A stretch of 64,000 bases of DNA. Origin: Prochlorococcus sp. AG-402-G06 (GTDB lineage Bacteria; Cyanobacteriota; Cyanobacteriia; PCC-6307; Cyanobiaceae). The notes beneath the pieces are model-generated. The model did not search any database and was not told the DNA's origin. It worked only from the letters and a program-made list of their open reading frames with translations. Numbering within the stretch: the first letter of the stretch is position 1; every line of letters begins with the position of its first letter. The DNA is taken from assembly GCA_003277985.1 (NCBI GenBank), contig QCHR01000001.1:1-64000 (forward strand), given 5' to 3'. Below, one piece after another: positions 20,264 to 29,639 of this stretch. Position numbers and translations under genes: made by a program.

Positions 20264-20506
20264 GTGACAAGTCCAACCTCTAAAGAGGATCAAGAAAAGG
20301 TAATTCCTAAACAAAAGGAAAAGACTGCCTTAAAAAAGAGTTTTTTATCCTCTACAATTGATGAAATGAAACTTGTTGTATGGCCTTCACGCCAACAACT
20401 TTTCAGCGAGTCTGTTGCAGTGATTTTAATGGTCACTTTATCAGCAGTATCAATAGCCGCTGTAAGCCGTTTTTATGGATGGGCCTCTACTCAGATATTC
20501 CGCTGA
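20264..20506 (+). CDS. secE: Preprotein translocase subunit SecE
   Basis: This 80-residue protein has a lysine-rich cytoplasmic N-terminus, the conserved amphipathic segment STIDEMKLVVWPSRQQLFSE (about 31-50), and one membrane helix at about 52-70. This is the minimal single-span SecE. It stabilises SecY in the SecYEG channel of plasma and thylakoid membranes. The start is GTG at 20264; no ATG precedes the conserved helix. The location directly ahead of nusG and the rplKAJL genes is the standard bacterial arrangement, with 42 bases between secE and nusG. Confidence 0.94.
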   Translation: MTSPTSKEDQEKVIPKQKEKTALKKSFLSSTIDEMKLVVWPSRQQLFSESVAVILMVTLSAVSIAAVSRFYGWASTQIFR

Positions 20507-20548
20507 GTTTACTAATCTAAATTTTTAAACCACTCACAAATTTTTCCA

Positions 20549-21217
20549 GTGTCAGAGATTGAAACCACCCCAAGTAAAGATTCAAAAATAATTGATAGAT
20601 CAGAAGCAATTGAGGATGATCAATCACATTTCGCGAGCCAAGCAATCAAGACAAATATTGCACGTTGGTACGCTATTCAAGTTGCCTCAAGTTGCGAAAA
20701 GAAGGTTAAAGCGACACTTGAGCAAAGAGCCATCACTCTTGGTGTCAGTGACAGAATCATAGAGATAGAAATACCTCAAACACCTGCAGTTAAGCTAAAA
20801 AAAGATGGTAGTAGGCAGACAACAGAAGAGAAAGTATTCCCTGGATATGTGCTTGTTCGTATGGTGTTAGATGAAGACACAATGATGGCTGTAAGAAGTA
20901 CTCCGAATGTGATTAATTTTGTTGGTGCAGAGGACCGCAGAGCTACTGGTAAATCACGCGGACATATAAAACCTCGCCCTCTGAGCAGGCAAGAAGTTAA
21001 TAGAATTTTCAAAAGAGCAGCTGAAAAGAAAACAGTTGTCAAGTTGGATGTAGAAGAAGGTGATCAGATTGTTGTAACATCTGGTCCTTTTAAAGATTTC
21101 CAAGGAGAAGTTATTGAAGTTTCAGGAGAAAGAAACAAACTTAAGGCACTTTTATCAATTTTTGGCAGAGAAACTCCTGTTGAACTTGAATTTTCTCAAA
21201 TAACTAAACAAAATTGA
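20549..21217 (+). CDS. nusG: Transcription termination/antitermination factor NusG
   Basis: NusG binds RNA polymerase and couples it to the ribosome or Rho. The 222-residue protein has an N-terminal extension of about 35 residues, then the NGN domain (RWYAIQVASSCEKKVKATLE and VFPGYVLVRMVLDEDTMMAVRSTPNVINFVG). The C-terminal KOW domain reads EGDQIVVTSGPFKDFQGEVIEV. The start is GTG at 20549. The gene lies between secE and rplK; the 102 bases before rplK may include leader or promoter sequence for the ribosomal genes. Confidence 0.96.
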   Translation: MSEIETTPSKDSKIIDRSEAIEDDQSHFASQAIKTNIARWYAIQVASSCEKKVKATLEQRAITLGVSDRIIEIEIPQTPAVKLKKDGSRQTTEEKVFPGYVLVRMVLDEDTMMAVRSTPNVINFVGAEDRRATGKSRGHIKPRPLSRQEVNRIFKRAAEKKTVVKLDVEEGDQIVVTSGPFKDFQGEVIEVSGERNKLKALLSIFGRETPVELEFSQITKQN

Positions 21218-21319
21218 TTTTTAATTTCCTTTTGCTGTCTGGTCAGTCTAGGAGTTAAGTTTATTAAATAATTTATCTGATTAGTTTCAGGTTTTCCGCA
21301 TTAGTTCGATTTTTAGCCG

Positions 21320-21745
21320 ATGGCAAAGAAAGTAGTAGCCCTGATCAAGTTGGCCTTACAGGCTGGCAAAGCCAATCCAGCACCTCCTGTTGGGCCTGCG
21401 CTTGGTCAACATGGGGTAAACATAATGGCGTTTTGTAAGGAATACAATTCGCGCACCCAAGACAAAGCTGGCTTTGTTATTCCTGTAGAAATATCAGTTT
21501 TCGAAGATAGAAGTTTTACTTTCATAACAAAAACTCCTCCTGCATCTATTTTGATAACCAAAGCAGCAGGTATAGAGAAAGGGTCTGGGGAATCTGCAAA
21601 AGGAACTGCTGGTTCGATTAGTAAAAGTCAACTTGAAGAAATTGCAAAAACAAAACTTCCAGACCTCAATTGCAGCAGCATCGAATCAGCGATGAAAGTT
21701 ATTGAGGGAACAGCAAAAAATATGGGGGTTTCCATAAAGGACTAA
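21320..21745 (+). CDS. rplK: 50S ribosomal protein L11
   Basis: The 141-residue L11 builds the GTPase-associated centre with 23S rRNA and the L10/L12 stalk. It is recognisable from [34 protein letters not shown] in its N-terminal domain and the C-terminal RNA-binding segment ending in [15 protein letters not shown]. The ATG at 21320 starts [11 protein letters not shown], matching the family. It is followed after 70 bases by rplA; the intervening hairpin may be an L1 target. Confidence 0.98.
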   Translation: MAKKVVALIKLALQAGKANPAPPVGPALGQHGVNIMAFCKEYNSRTQDKAGFVIPVEISVFEDRSFTFITKTPPASILITKAAGIEKGSGESAKGTAGSISKSQLEEIAKTKLPDLNCSSIESAMKVIEGTAKNMGVSIKD

Positions 21746-21779
21746 CAAAATCGTAAAATTATTAAAAGTTCTCTTACAA

Positions 21780-21807
21780 GGGGGAGACTAAAAGTCGAAT
21801 GAACCCC
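21780..21807 (+). promoter_or_regulatory. Possible L1 autoregulatory hairpin ahead of rplA
   Basis: In the 70-base rplK-rplA gap the RNA can form GGGG/CCCC (21781-21784 with 21804-21807) enclosing a second short stem GAC/GTC (21786-21788 with 21794-21796). The asymmetric loop GAATGAA lies on the 3' side. A two-helix element with an asymmetric purine-rich loop next to the L1 gene resembles the L1-binding mimic of the 23S L1 stalk. The comparison is by eye only. Confidence 0.4.
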
Positions 21808-21815
21808 AATTTATT

Positions 21816-22523
21816 ATGAAAAATTTTTCAAAAAGAATGACATCGTTACTTTCCAAAGTGGAAGAGCGTTCATATTCACCAATCGAAGCGATAAAGCTAG
21901 TCAAGGAAAATGCCAATGCAAAATTCGATGAAACTATTGAAGCGCATATTAGACTCGGTATCGATCCGAAATACACTGATCAGCAGCTAAGGACAACAGT
22001 TGCGCTACCCAGTGGTACTGGCCAAAAAATACGAATAGCAGTAGTTACACGTGGTGAGAAAGTATCTGAGGCGACTAAAGCAGGGGCTGATATTGCTGGA
22101 GAAGAAGATTTAGTTGATTCAATCAACAAAGGAGAAATGAACTTCGACCTGCTAATTTCAACTCCAGATATGATGCCTAAGGTTGCAAAACTTGGGAGAG
22201 TGCTTGGTCCTAGAGGGCTTATGCCTAATCCAAAAGCAGGAACAGTTACTACCGATTTAGTAGGAGCTATTAAAGAATTTAAAGCAGGTAAACTTGAATT
22301 TAGAGCAGACAAAGCAGGAATTGTCCATGTGCGATTTGGTAAAGCAAGTTTTTCTGAAGAGGCTCTCCTTGAAAATTTGAAGACATTACAACTAACAATC
22401 GAAAAAAATAAACCAAGCGGAGCAAAAGGAAAATTCTGGAGAAGCTTTTTTATTACCTCCACAATGGGACCATCAGTAGAAGTAGATTTAAACGAATTAC
22501 AAGACTTGCAGAAAGAAAAGTGA
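21816..22523 (+). CDS. rplA: 50S ribosomal protein L1
   Basis: L1 forms the mobile stalk at the ribosomal E site and in many bacteria represses its own operon. The 235-residue sequence carries the family core: [52 protein letters not shown] and [18 protein letters not shown]. The ATG at 21816 follows a short hairpin that may be the L1 target. The L10 leader begins directly after the stop. Confidence 0.98.
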   Translation: MKNFSKRMTSLLSKVEERSYSPIEAIKLVKENANAKFDETIEAHIRLGIDPKYTDQQLRTTVALPSGTGQKIRIAVVTRGEKVSEATKAGADIAGEEDLVDSINKGEMNFDLLISTPDMMPKVAKLGRVLGPRGLMPNPKAGTVTTDLVGAIKEFKAGKLEFRADKAGIVHVRFGKASFSEEALLENLKTLQLTIEKNKPSGAKGKFWRSFFITSTMGPSVEVDLNELQDLQKEK

Positions 22524-22539
22524 CCCTTTTTGTTGTAAA

Positions 22540-22738
22540 TTGATTTAGTGGTATAGCCACAAGGGCATGCGCCCAGCCAAAGACAGCAGGTCTAATAGAA
22601 TTAAACATTGGTTTAATTCTATTTATAATCCCCGCCGAGGCATACGCAGGGTTTTATCTTTTTGGATTGAATCGTTAGCGGCCTCGATTCCTAAACGGGA
22701 ATATGGCCGTATGTCCAGTTCTTCCCCCGATTCGATCC
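22540..22738 (+). promoter_or_regulatory. Ribosomal protein L10 leader (rplJ-rplL autoregulatory RNA)
   Basis: The 222-base gap before rplJ contains the conserved L10-leader strands GCCAAAGACAGCAGG (from 22576) and CCCGCCGAGG (from 22630). A 13-base-pair variable arm (22594-22606 with 22611-22623) lies between them. In this family the L10(L12)4 complex binds the kink-turn and represses the operon. A second long hairpin follows: GGATTGAATCG (22664-22674) pairs with CGATTCGATCC (22728-22738), with inner stems CGGCC/GGCCG and ATTCC/GGAAT. It ends eight bases before the rplJ ATG and has no U-tract, so it may act on translation rather than termination. Confidence 0.82.
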
Positions 22739-22745
22739 AATTATT

Positions 22746-23273
22746 ATGGGCCGCACGCTGGAAAGCAAAAAACAGATCGTCGAAACCATAGAGGGTCTAC
22801 TAGACAACTCTGAAATGGCTTTAGTTCTTGATTACAAGGGCTTATCCACAAAAGAGATGTCTGACTTGCGCTCAAGATTGCAAAAAAGCGATGGCGTCTG
22901 CAAGGTCACTAAAAACACCTTGATGCGTCAAGCCATAAAAGGAAAAGATTCCTGGACTGGTTTGGAATCATTGCTTACTGGAACTAACGCCTTTGTTTTA
23001 ATCAAAGGAGATGTTGGGAGTGCTGTTAAAGCTGTACAAGCATTTCAAAAGGAAACTCAAAAGTCGGAGACTAAAGGAGGTCTTTTCGAAGGCAAACTTT
23101 TATCTCAAGATGAGATCAAGGCAATTGCAAAACTTCCGAGCAAGGAAGCACTTATGGCACAAATTGCTGGTGCAATGAATTCCATAACAAGCAAAATTGC
23201 TATTGGTATCAATGAAGTTCCATCTGGACTTGCAAGGTCTCTTAAACAACATTCTGAGAGCGGCGAGAGCTGA
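22746..23273 (+). CDS. rplJ: 50S ribosomal protein L10
   Basis: L10 anchors the L12 dimers of the ribosomal stalk to 23S rRNA. The 175-residue protein has the N-terminal RNA-binding domain ([38 protein letters not shown], and [11 protein letters not shown]) and a C-terminal helix that binds L12. The ATG at 22746 comes just after the structured leader. An rplL gene follows after 52 bases. Confidence 0.97.
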   Translation: MGRTLESKKQIVETIEGLLDNSEMALVLDYKGLSTKEMSDLRSRLQKSDGVCKVTKNTLMRQAIKGKDSWTGLESLLTGTNAFVLIKGDVGSAVKAVQAFQKETQKSETKGGLFEGKLLSQDEIKAIAKLPSKEALMAQIAGAMNSITSKIAIGINEVPSGLARSLKQHSESGES

Positions 23274-23325
23274 TACTCCTTGTTTAACAATTTGTTTTCT
23301 ACTTACTTAGTTGCTGATTTAAACC

Positions 23326-23721
23326 ATGTCTGCAAAAACCGATGAAATCTTAGATTCATTAAAGAGCCTCTCTTTGCTTGAAGCTTCAGAGCTTGTTAAG
23401 CAAATAGAAGAAGCTTTTGGTGTATCTGCCGCCGCATCTGCTGGCGTTGTCATGGCAGCTCCAGGAGCTGCTGGTGGTGGCGATGGTGCTGATGCTGCCG
23501 AAGAAAAAACTGAATTTGAGGTTGTTTTAGAAAGCTTTGAAGCTTCATCTAAAATCAAAGTCCTTAAAGAAGTTCGAAATGCCACAGGTCTAGGCCTTGG
23601 CGAAGCTAAAGCGCTAGTAGAAGCTGCTCCAAAAACAATCAAAGAAGGAGCTTCTAAAGAAGATGCTGAAGCTTTAAAGAAAGCAATTGAAGCTGTTGGT
23701 GGAAAAGTAACTTTAAAATAA
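23326..23721 (+). CDS. rplL: 50S ribosomal protein L7/L12
   Basis: The 131-residue protein has the dimerising N-terminal domain ([26 protein letters not shown]), the Ala/Gly-rich hinge (about 38-62), and the C-terminal factor-binding domain ([33 protein letters not shown]). L12 recruits translation GTPases. The codon use in the hinge is less A+T-rich than the surroundings, as is normal for this very highly expressed protein. A strong terminator follows 38 bases after the stop. Confidence 0.98.
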   Translation: MSAKTDEILDSLKSLSLLEASELVKQIEEAFGVSAAASAGVVMAAPGAAGGGDGADAAEEKTEFEVVLESFEASSKIKVLKEVRNATGLGLGEAKALVEAAPKTIKEGASKEDAEALKKAIEAVGGKVTLK

Positions 23722-23759
23722 AATTGTTACTGGAAAAACACCTGTTTTCTGCTTATATG

Positions 23760-23788
23760 AAACCGGTCTATTCAGACCGGTTTTTTTT
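23760..23788 (+). terminator. Intrinsic terminator of the rplJ-rplL transcript, abutting rnhA
   Basis: The stem AAACCGGTCT / AGACCGGTTT closes a four-base loop and runs into eight consecutive T residues (23781-23788). The next base is the A of the rnhA ATG, so transcripts stopped here end exactly at the next gene's start codon. Confidence 0.9.
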
Positions 23789-24274
23789 ATGTCTAAACAA
23801 GAAAAATTGGCTGTTGCAGCAGCAACTGATGGTGCATGTAGCGGTAATCCTGGTCCAGGGGGCTGGGGAGCATTAATTAGATTCGAGGATGGAAGTGAAG
23901 TTGAATTTGGTGGTTTCAGCCCTCAGACAACAAATAATCGCATGGAATTAAAGGCTGCATTATTTATTCTTGAAAAGTTGAAGAAAATAAAATTTCACCC
24001 TTCTTTAACCATAAAAACTGATAGCAAATATTTAATTGATGGAATGGAAAAATGGATGTCGAATTGGAAAAAAAAAGGATGGAAAACTGCATCTGGCAAA
24101 CAAGTTCTCAATCAAGATTTGTGGAAAGCTCTTGACCACCCTGAACTACCAAAAATTAAACTTCAATATGTCAAGGGACATAGCGGAGAAAAGGATAATG
24201 ATAGAGTTGATGCAATTGCTGTAGCTTTTTCTAAAGGTCGAAAAATACAACTAAAAGATTTTGTCAAAGAATAA
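23789..24274 (+). CDS. rnhA: Ribonuclease HI
   Basis: RNase HI cuts the RNA strand of RNA:DNA hybrids. The 161-residue protein shows the acidic metal-binding residues in [38 protein letters not shown] and [14 protein letters not shown], so the DEDD set is intact. The ATG at 23789 directly follows the T-run of the upstream terminator, leaving no room for a ribosome site. No later start is compatible with the fold. It overlaps pyrD by 14 bases, which suggests coupled translation of rnhA and pyrD. Confidence 0.95.
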   Translation: MSKQEKLAVAAATDGACSGNPGPGGWGALIRFEDGSEVEFGGFSPQTTNNRMELKAALFILEKLKKIKFHPSLTIKTDSKYLIDGMEKWMSNWKKKGWKTASGKQVLNQDLWKALDHPELPKIKLQYVKGHSGEKDNDRVDAIAVAFSKGRKIQLKDFVKE

Positions 24275-25418
24275 AAAAAACGATTTATACAATATTCTGC
24301 TTGGTCAGCTTTTATCCCAAGACGAGGGTATTGATGCAGAAATACTTACTAATTCAGCTCTTAATGCCATCAAATTTGCGTCATTAAATAGAAATTTTCC
24401 AATAATTTCAAATGTCCTTTTAAAAGCATCAAGTGATTTTCAAAGAAATAATTCAAGATTAACTCAAATTGTCTTTGGCTCTCACTTTAAAAACCCTGTG
24501 GGACTTGCCGCTGGATTTGATAAAAATGGAGTAGGAGCTGGACTTTGGAATTATTTTGGATTTGGGTTCGCCGAATTAGGAACCATTACTTGGCATGCCC
24601 AAAAAGGTAATCCAAAACCCAGACTTTTCAGAATTGCAAAAGAAAAAGCTGCACTGAATAGAATGGGATTCAATAATGGAGGTGCAGAAAAATTCTTAAG
24701 CATTTTAGAAAAACAAAAAATCCCTGCACCAGGAAATAGACCGTGTGTCCTTGGAATAAATTTAGGAAAGTCAAAAATTACACCTCTCGATGAAGCCCAT
24801 AAAGACTATTTTTTATCTTTAAGACTATTGGCTCCTTTATCAGACTATGCCGTTATCAATGTTAGTTCGCCTAATACCCCAGGCCTTCGATCATTGCAAG
24901 GAACAAAACAAATAAAAAAATTAATTTGCACGCTCAAAGATATACCCAATTGTCCTCCTTTGCTTGTAAAAATTTCTCCAGATCTGTCAAATGAAGAAAT
25001 TGACGAAATTGCTAGAGTTGCAATTGAGAATGGTATTGATGGGATAATTGCAATCAATACAAGCTTAAATAGATTTAACCTTGAAAACCTAAGAATCAAA
25101 ACTGGAAATACTCTAGGGCAAGAAAATGGAGGTTTAAGTGGACTCCCTTTGGAAAAAAGAGGACTGGAAGTTATTAGAAGGCTTAGAAATACTACTAATA
25201 ATGCTTTACCACTTATTGGTGTAGGAGGAATCAGTTCAGCACAAACAGCGTGGGAAAGAATTGCAGCCGGGGCATCACTTGTTCAGATATATACAGGTTG
25301 GATTTTTGAGGGACCAAATTTAGTTCCAGAAATATTAGATGGATTGACCATGCAAATGGAAAAACATGGATTCCAAAATATTAAAGAGGTAATTGGTTCC
25401 GAAGAACCATGGAAATAA
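24261..25418 (+). CDS. pyrD: Dihydroorotate dehydrogenase, class 2 (quinone-linked)
   Basis: PyrD oxidises dihydroorotate to orotate in pyrimidine synthesis, passing electrons from FMN to membrane quinone. The 385-residue sequence carries an N-terminal helical extension (residues 1-50), characteristic of the membrane-associated class 2 enzyme. FMN and substrate motifs follow: [35 protein letters not shown], and GVGGISS near the end. A TTG at 24261, overlapping the rnhA tail by 14 bases, is the likely start. The following 67-base gap precedes a cobC-like gene. Confidence 0.94.
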   Translation: MSKNKKNDLYNILLGQLLSQDEGIDAEILTNSALNAIKFASLNRNFPIISNVLLKASSDFQRNNSRLTQIVFGSHFKNPVGLAAGFDKNGVGAGLWNYFGFGFAELGTITWHAQKGNPKPRLFRIAKEKAALNRMGFNNGGAEKFLSILEKQKIPAPGNRPCVLGINLGKSKITPLDEAHKDYFLSLRLLAPLSDYAVINVSSPNTPGLRSLQGTKQIKKLICTLKDIPNCPPLLVKISPDLSNEEIDEIARVAIENGIDGIIAINTSLNRFNLENLRIKTGNTLGQENGGLSGLPLEKRGLEVIRRLRNTTNNALPLIGVGGISSAQTAWERIAAGASLVQIYTGWIFEGPNLVPEILDGLTMQMEKHGFQNIKEVIGSEEPWK

Positions 25419-25485
25419 AACACAAATGATTGCCATAAATAATTATTATTATGTTTAAACTGCTCACAATATTCTCTTAAATATA

Positions 25486-26568
25486 ATGACAATAGACTTT
25501 GATATTCATGGAGGTAATATTGAAAAAGAAGCAAGAAAGTTAGGACTATCTACAGATAAAATAATCGATGCAAGTGCATCAATAGTCCCTTTTAAATTAC
25601 CTAAAAAGTTAAATAATTACCTCATTAATAGTATAACTAATGGATCTATAAAATCTTATCCTGATAGAAGTTATTTTGAAGTCAAAAACTCTATTGCAAA
25701 ATGGCACGATATTGACACTTCTATGATTTTACCAGGTAATGGAGCATCAGAGTTATTTACTTGGGCAGCAAGAGATGCAAGTTTAAATGGAGTAAGTTCT
25801 TTACCATCACCTGGTTTTGGTGACTATCAAAGAGCTTTAAAGTGTTGGAATGCTTCTTATATACATAATCCTATTCCTTTATCTTGGACTAATAACAATC
25901 CTCAGTCATTTCCAATCAAACCAAAAACCCACGTATTATGGATTACAAATCCACACAATCCAACTGGGCAATTATGGAGTCGATCATCAATAGAAAAATT
26001 ATTAACTAATTATAAACTCTTAATTTGCGATGAAGCATTTATTTCTCTTACACCCGGGGGTGAAAATCAATCAATCATTGATTTAACTAAAAAATATAAA
26101 AACCTTATAGTCATAAGAAGTCTAACTAAGTTTCTAGGTATTGCTGGATTAAGAATTGGATACGCCGTAACGAACTCAGATAGATTATTAAAATGGAAAA
26201 ATATAAGAGATCCATGGCCAGTAAATACCCTAGCAATCAATGCAGCTAATATGATAATGAAAGATCATAAGATGCATAAAAAAAGATTAAAAAAAATACA
26301 TAGATGGATAAAAGAAGAAGGTAACTGGTTACATAAAAGTTTATCAGAATTTTCCACTATTAAACCTCTACCCACATCTACAAATTTCCAATTAATTAAA
26401 AGTGATATGTCAATATTAAATCTTCTTGAAAATTTAAAAAAAAGAGGAATTTTATTAAGAGACTGTAGATCATTTTCAACTCTAGGTGAAAATTGGATAA
26501 GAATAAGTCTCCAAAAAAGAAAACAAAATATTCAGATAGTCAATACTTTAAAAGAATATATTAACTAA
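25486..26568 (+). CDS. cobC: Threonine-phosphate decarboxylase-like PLP enzyme (CobC; Salmonella CobD)
   Basis: The 360-residue fold-type I PLP enzyme begins with FDIHGGNIEKEARKLG and IIDASASIVPF, the start typical of L-threonine-O-3-phosphate decarboxylase, which makes the aminopropanol linker of cobalamin. Fold-I features follow: LPGNGASELF, NPHNPTGQLW, ICDEAF, and the PLP lysine in SLTKFLGIAGLRIGY. Histidinol-phosphate aminotransferase is the close alternative, but a separate hisC-like gene is present at 40989. The last eight bases overlap the convergent murG gene. Confidence 0.8.
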   Translation: MTIDFDIHGGNIEKEARKLGLSTDKIIDASASIVPFKLPKKLNNYLINSITNGSIKSYPDRSYFEVKNSIAKWHDIDTSMILPGNGASELFTWAARDASLNGVSSLPSPGFGDYQRALKCWNASYIHNPIPLSWTNNNPQSFPIKPKTHVLWITNPHNPTGQLWSRSSIEKLLTNYKLLICDEAFISLTPGGENQSIIDLTKKYKNLIVIRSLTKFLGIAGLRIGYAVTNSDRLLKWKNIRDPWPVNTLAINAANMIMKDHKMHKKRLKKIHRWIKEEGNWLHKSLSEFSTIKPLPTSTNFQLIKSDMSILNLLENLKKRGILLRDCRSFSTLGENWIRISLQKRKQNIQIVNTLKEYIN

Positions 26569-27619
26569 TCAAATTTATAATCTCCAATATCTTATTTTCA
26601 GGGCTCTGGCACTCATAATTATTCATATTAGATTTCATTTGACTGAGAGAATTAGATTCTATCAAATTAGATATAATATTTTTCAAAATATCTTTTTCGG
26701 GATCATGTTGATTAACTATTACAGCCCCTCCATAACTAGCCATATACGCAGCATTTAATTCTTGATGTTGATCTGCAGACGCTGGAAAAGGTATTAAAAT
26801 TGAGGGGGTCTTAGTTACCATTAATTCACATATTGCGCCAGATCCTGCTCTACTTATCGCAAGATCAGCATTCCGCAGCAAAGCCGATATTTCATTACTA
26901 AATTGTCTAACAACCAAATTAGTATGAGTTTCAATTTTATCTGATTTTTTATAGAAACAATCATTTTTACCGGTCAGATGAATTACTCTACAACCCTTAT
27001 TAAGCAACCAAGGTAAGATATTCCTCACCATCTCATTCATTTTTATTGCTCCTTGACTACCTCCCATAACTACAATCAAAAGCCCCTCTCCGAAAGGAAT
27101 CCAAGAGGGAAGAGACTGATCCAAAAAAAATTCTGACCTTACGGGTGTTCCAGTAAAACTTGTTCTACACCCTTGCAAATACTCAGCTGCTGATGGGATT
27201 CCTAACGCAACATGGTCACAAAACCTACCCAACAACCTAGTTACTTTTCCGGGAATAGCATTAGATTCATGCAAAAGAATAGGGATGCCAGTTAGTTTTG
27301 CACCGAGAATACTAGGAGCAGATATATAGCCACCAGTGGTAAAAACAACGTTAATTTTTTTTTGACGTAAGAGAAAAGAGACCCGAATAGAAGCAAAGAG
27401 TAATTTACATAAATCAAACATTTTTCTAAAAATATTTCCTTGTAATCCTCCGACTTTTAGCTTTATTAAATTGTATTTTTTGGGAACCAGTTCAATCTCT
27501 AGTCTATTTGGGACACCTAACCACTCAATTTCCCAAGAATTTGAAAGTGACTCAGCGAAAGACAATGCAGGGTAAATATGCCCACCCGTTCCGCTTGCAG
27601 CAATTAAAAGGCGAGGCAT
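26561..27619 (-). CDS. murG: UDP-N-acetylglucosamine--muramyl-(pentapeptide) transferase MurG
   Basis: MurG adds GlcNAc to lipid I, giving lipid II, on the inner face of the plasma membrane. The 352-residue GT-B fold is visible from the N-terminal glycine loop IAASGTGGHIYPALS, the middle HESNAIPGKVTRLLG, and the C-domain MGGSQGAIKMNE. The donor-site segments SRAGSGAICELM and PASADQHQELNAAYM also match. The start is ATG at 27617-27619. It diverges from the secreted-protein gene over 55 bases and overlaps cobC tail-to-tail. Confidence 0.96.
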   Translation of the reverse strand: MPRLLIAASGTGGHIYPALSFAESLSNSWEIEWLGVPNRLEIELVPKKYNLIKLKVGGLQGNIFRKMFDLCKLLFASIRVSFLLRQKKINVVFTTGGYISAPSILGAKLTGIPILLHESNAIPGKVTRLLGRFCDHVALGIPSAAEYLQGCRTSFTGTPVRSEFFLDQSLPSWIPFGEGLLIVVMGGSQGAIKMNEMVRNILPWLLNKGCRVIHLTGKNDCFYKKSDKIETHTNLVVRQFSNEISALLRNADLAISRAGSGAICELMVTKTPSILIPFPASADQHQELNAAYMASYGGAVIVNQHDPEKDILKNIISNLIESNSLSQMKSNMNNYECQSPENKILEIINLIS

Positions 27620-27674
27620 AAATTAAATAACCTTATCCTTGGAGGTTAAGTTATATTGAGGTAAAAAGGTAGGC

Positions 27675-28394
27675 GTGCGACATTCACTGATAGCGAAAGC
27701 AATAGTTTTTTTATTGCTACAACCCTTAATGATCAATTCTGCTTTGAGTAAAAATATAGATAATCAGTTATTAATTAATCAATTGGAAGGACTCCTTAAT
27801 AAGAGAAAGGATAATTTACTGAAGGATCTATTTCTAAAAAAATCTTTCGATCAATTTAATAAGCACTATACAGATTTCAAAGAAAAATATAAAGATGCAA
27901 AATGGTCAATTCAACCTGCTATAAATGATCAAAATAAATCATTACTAGATATAAAAATCATATCTACAAGAAAAATTAATGATCAAATTTATAATCTATA
28001 TACTAAGCAGACTGTTAAGTTAGAGACTTACAAAAATAAAATTGCAGGATATGAAGTTATTGATGAAGAATCAATTCTGAATAGCCAAAATTCACCACTT
28101 ATTATAGAAATTGCATCTCCAGATAAAGTTCTTACTGGTGAAAAGTATGAAATGAATTTAATTATTGAAAACCCATTGGACAATTCTTTAACTGCTAGTG
28201 GAATGATACTACTTAAAAACGAAGATAATAAGAAGATATCAAATGAGATTTTTGGGATTAAGCCCAATCAATCAGGTGGTTTATTTAAATATATTCAAGC
28301 ACCCTTAAAACCTGGCTACCAAACTTTTTCAGCAATAATTACTCATCCTAAAGGTATTTATTTAATTACAAAAAAAATAAAAGTAGGTTTATAA
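27675..28394 (+). CDS. Predicted secreted protein of unknown function
   Basis: The 239-residue product begins with a signal-peptide-like segment (RHSLIAKAIVFLLLQPLMINSALS, cleavage likely near residue 25). A mixed region of about 110 residues follows. From about 123 a beta-rich domain (IIEIASPDKVLTGEKYEMNLIIENPLDNSLTA) looks like an immunoglobulin-like or DUF11-type sandwich. I do not recognise the family as a whole. The GTG at 27675 is the start, since no ATG lies ahead of the signal. A 12-base-pair hairpin terminator overlaps its stop codon. An exported role near the cell wall is an inference from the signal peptide and adjacent murG. Confidence 0.7.
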   Translation: MRHSLIAKAIVFLLLQPLMINSALSKNIDNQLLINQLEGLLNKRKDNLLKDLFLKKSFDQFNKHYTDFKEKYKDAKWSIQPAINDQNKSLLDIKIISTRKINDQIYNLYTKQTVKLETYKNKIAGYEVIDEESILNSQNSPLIIEIASPDKVLTGEKYEMNLIIENPLDNSLTASGMILLKNEDNKKISNEIFGIKPNQSGGLFKYIQAPLKPGYQTFSAIITHPKGIYLITKKIKVGL

Positions 28395-28406
28395 AAACCT
28401 ACTTTT
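28379..28406. terminator. Symmetric terminator shared by the secreted-protein gene and pgk
   Basis: AAAAGTAGGTTT (28379-28390) pairs perfectly with AAACCTACTTTT (28395-28406) around a four-base loop. The loop carries the TAA stop of the upstream gene. The A-rich and T-rich flanks let it work on both strands, so it also serves the convergent pgk gene. Confidence 0.82.
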
Positions 28407-28433
28407 ATTAATCATAAAATTTGATTGAAATTC

Positions 28434-29639
28434 TTAAGCATCATCTAGAGCAGAAACCCCAGGAAGAACTTTCCCTTCCAAAAGTTCCAGGCTAGCTCCA
28501 CCCCCAGTAGAAATATGAGACATATTTTTCGCTAAACCTGCTTTTTCAACAGCGGCCACAGAATCTCCACCTCCAATAATTGTGCAGCATCCTTGAGAAC
28601 TTAATTCAGCCAAAGTATTTGCTATTGCATTTGTTCCATTTGCAAATTTCTCAAATTCAAAGACACCCATAGGTCCATTCCAAATAACAGTTTTGCAATC
28701 TTTAAGAGCATCCTGAAAAAGTTCAACTGATTCTGAACCAATATCCAATCCCATCCAACCTTCGCTAATAGCATCTACTTTTGAGGATTTACTATTTGCA
28801 TTGGGAGAAAAATCATCGGCCAACACAACATCACTTGGCAAAAGAAACTCAACTCCTTTATCTTTCGCTTTCTTCTCCAAAGCACTTGCTAATTCAAGCT
28901 TATCTTCTTCTACAAGACTATTGCCAACAGATAGTCCTCTAGCTTTATAAAAAGTAAATATCATCCCTCCACCAACAATTATCTTGTCGCATTTATCAAT
29001 CAAAGACTCCAAAACGCCGATCTTACTACTTACTTTTGAACCGCCAACTATTGCCGCCAAGGGTCTTTTAGGTTGATCTACAGCTCCCTGAAGGTACTTA
29101 AGTTCTTTTTCCATTAAATAACCAGCAACACACGGGCTTAAGAACTTTGTAACTCCCTCAGTTGAGGCATGAGCACGGTGGGCAGCTCCAAAAGCATCAT
29201 TAACATAGACTTCTGCCAGAGAAGCTAATTCCTTTGCAAATTCTGTATCGTTTTTTTCTTCCCCAGCAATAAATCGAACATTTTCCAAAAGAACAACATC
29301 TCCATTGGACATAGCATCTACTTTTGACTTAGCTTCAGCTCCTACACAACTTTCAGTTTTTACAACTGTTTTACCAAGCAATTCACTTAGTCTTTGAGCA
29401 ACAGAAGTCAAACGCATTGCTTCATTAACCTCTCCCTTTGGCCTACCAAAATGCGCAGATAGAATAACTCTTGCACTCTTCTCAAGCAGGTCATTAATAG
29501 TTGGTAAAGCAGCACGAATTCTTGTGTCATCAGTTATTTGCCCCTCATCTCCTAATGGGACATTAAAATCAACTCTCACTAAAACACGTTTGCCGCATAA
29601 GTCTTCAGCGCCGAGACTTGACAGGGAACGCTTAGACAT
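28434..29639 (-). CDS. pgk: Phosphoglycerate kinase
   Basis: Pgk phosphorylates 3-phosphoglycerate in the Calvin cycle and reverses the step in glycolysis. The 401-residue protein is full length. The N-domain signature is [13 protein letters not shown], basic substrate residues lie in [10 protein letters not shown], and the C-domain has the nucleotide loop [13 protein letters not shown]. The final [13 protein letters not shown] and [14 protein letters not shown] segments complete the active site. The ATG at 29637-29639 opens [10 protein letters not shown] 481-base intergenic region follows upstream. Confidence 0.98.
   Translation of the reverse strand: MSKRSLSSLGAEDLCGKRVLVRVDFNVPLGDEGQITDDTRIRAALPTINDLLEKSARVILSAHFGRPKGEVNEAMRLTSVAQRLSELLGKTVVKTESCVGAEAKSKVDAMSNGDVVLLENVRFIAGEEKNDTEFAKELASLAEVYVNDAFGAAHRAHASTEGVTKFLSPCVAGYLMEKELKYLQGAVDQPKRPLAAIVGGSKVSSKIGVLESLIDKCDKIIVGGGMIFTFYKARGLSVGNSLVEEDKLELASALEKKAKDKGVEFLLPSDVVLADDFSPNANSKSSKVDAISEGWMGLDIGSESVELFQDALKDCKTVIWNGPMGVFEFEKFANGTNAIANTLAELSSQGCCTIIGGGDSVAAVEKAGLAKNMSHISTGGGASLELLEGKVLPGVSALDDA

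Noticed and set aside
21980-22462. 160-codon open frame on the minus strand inside rplA
   Set aside because: It is a shadow of the ribosomal L1 gene; its composition (S/P/A-rich) reflects the sense-strand codons, and it has no recognisable domain.
22567-22791. 74-codon plus-strand frame in the rplJ leader
   Set aside because: It covers the L10 leader RNA and overlaps the rplJ start in another frame. The sequence is explained by RNA structure.
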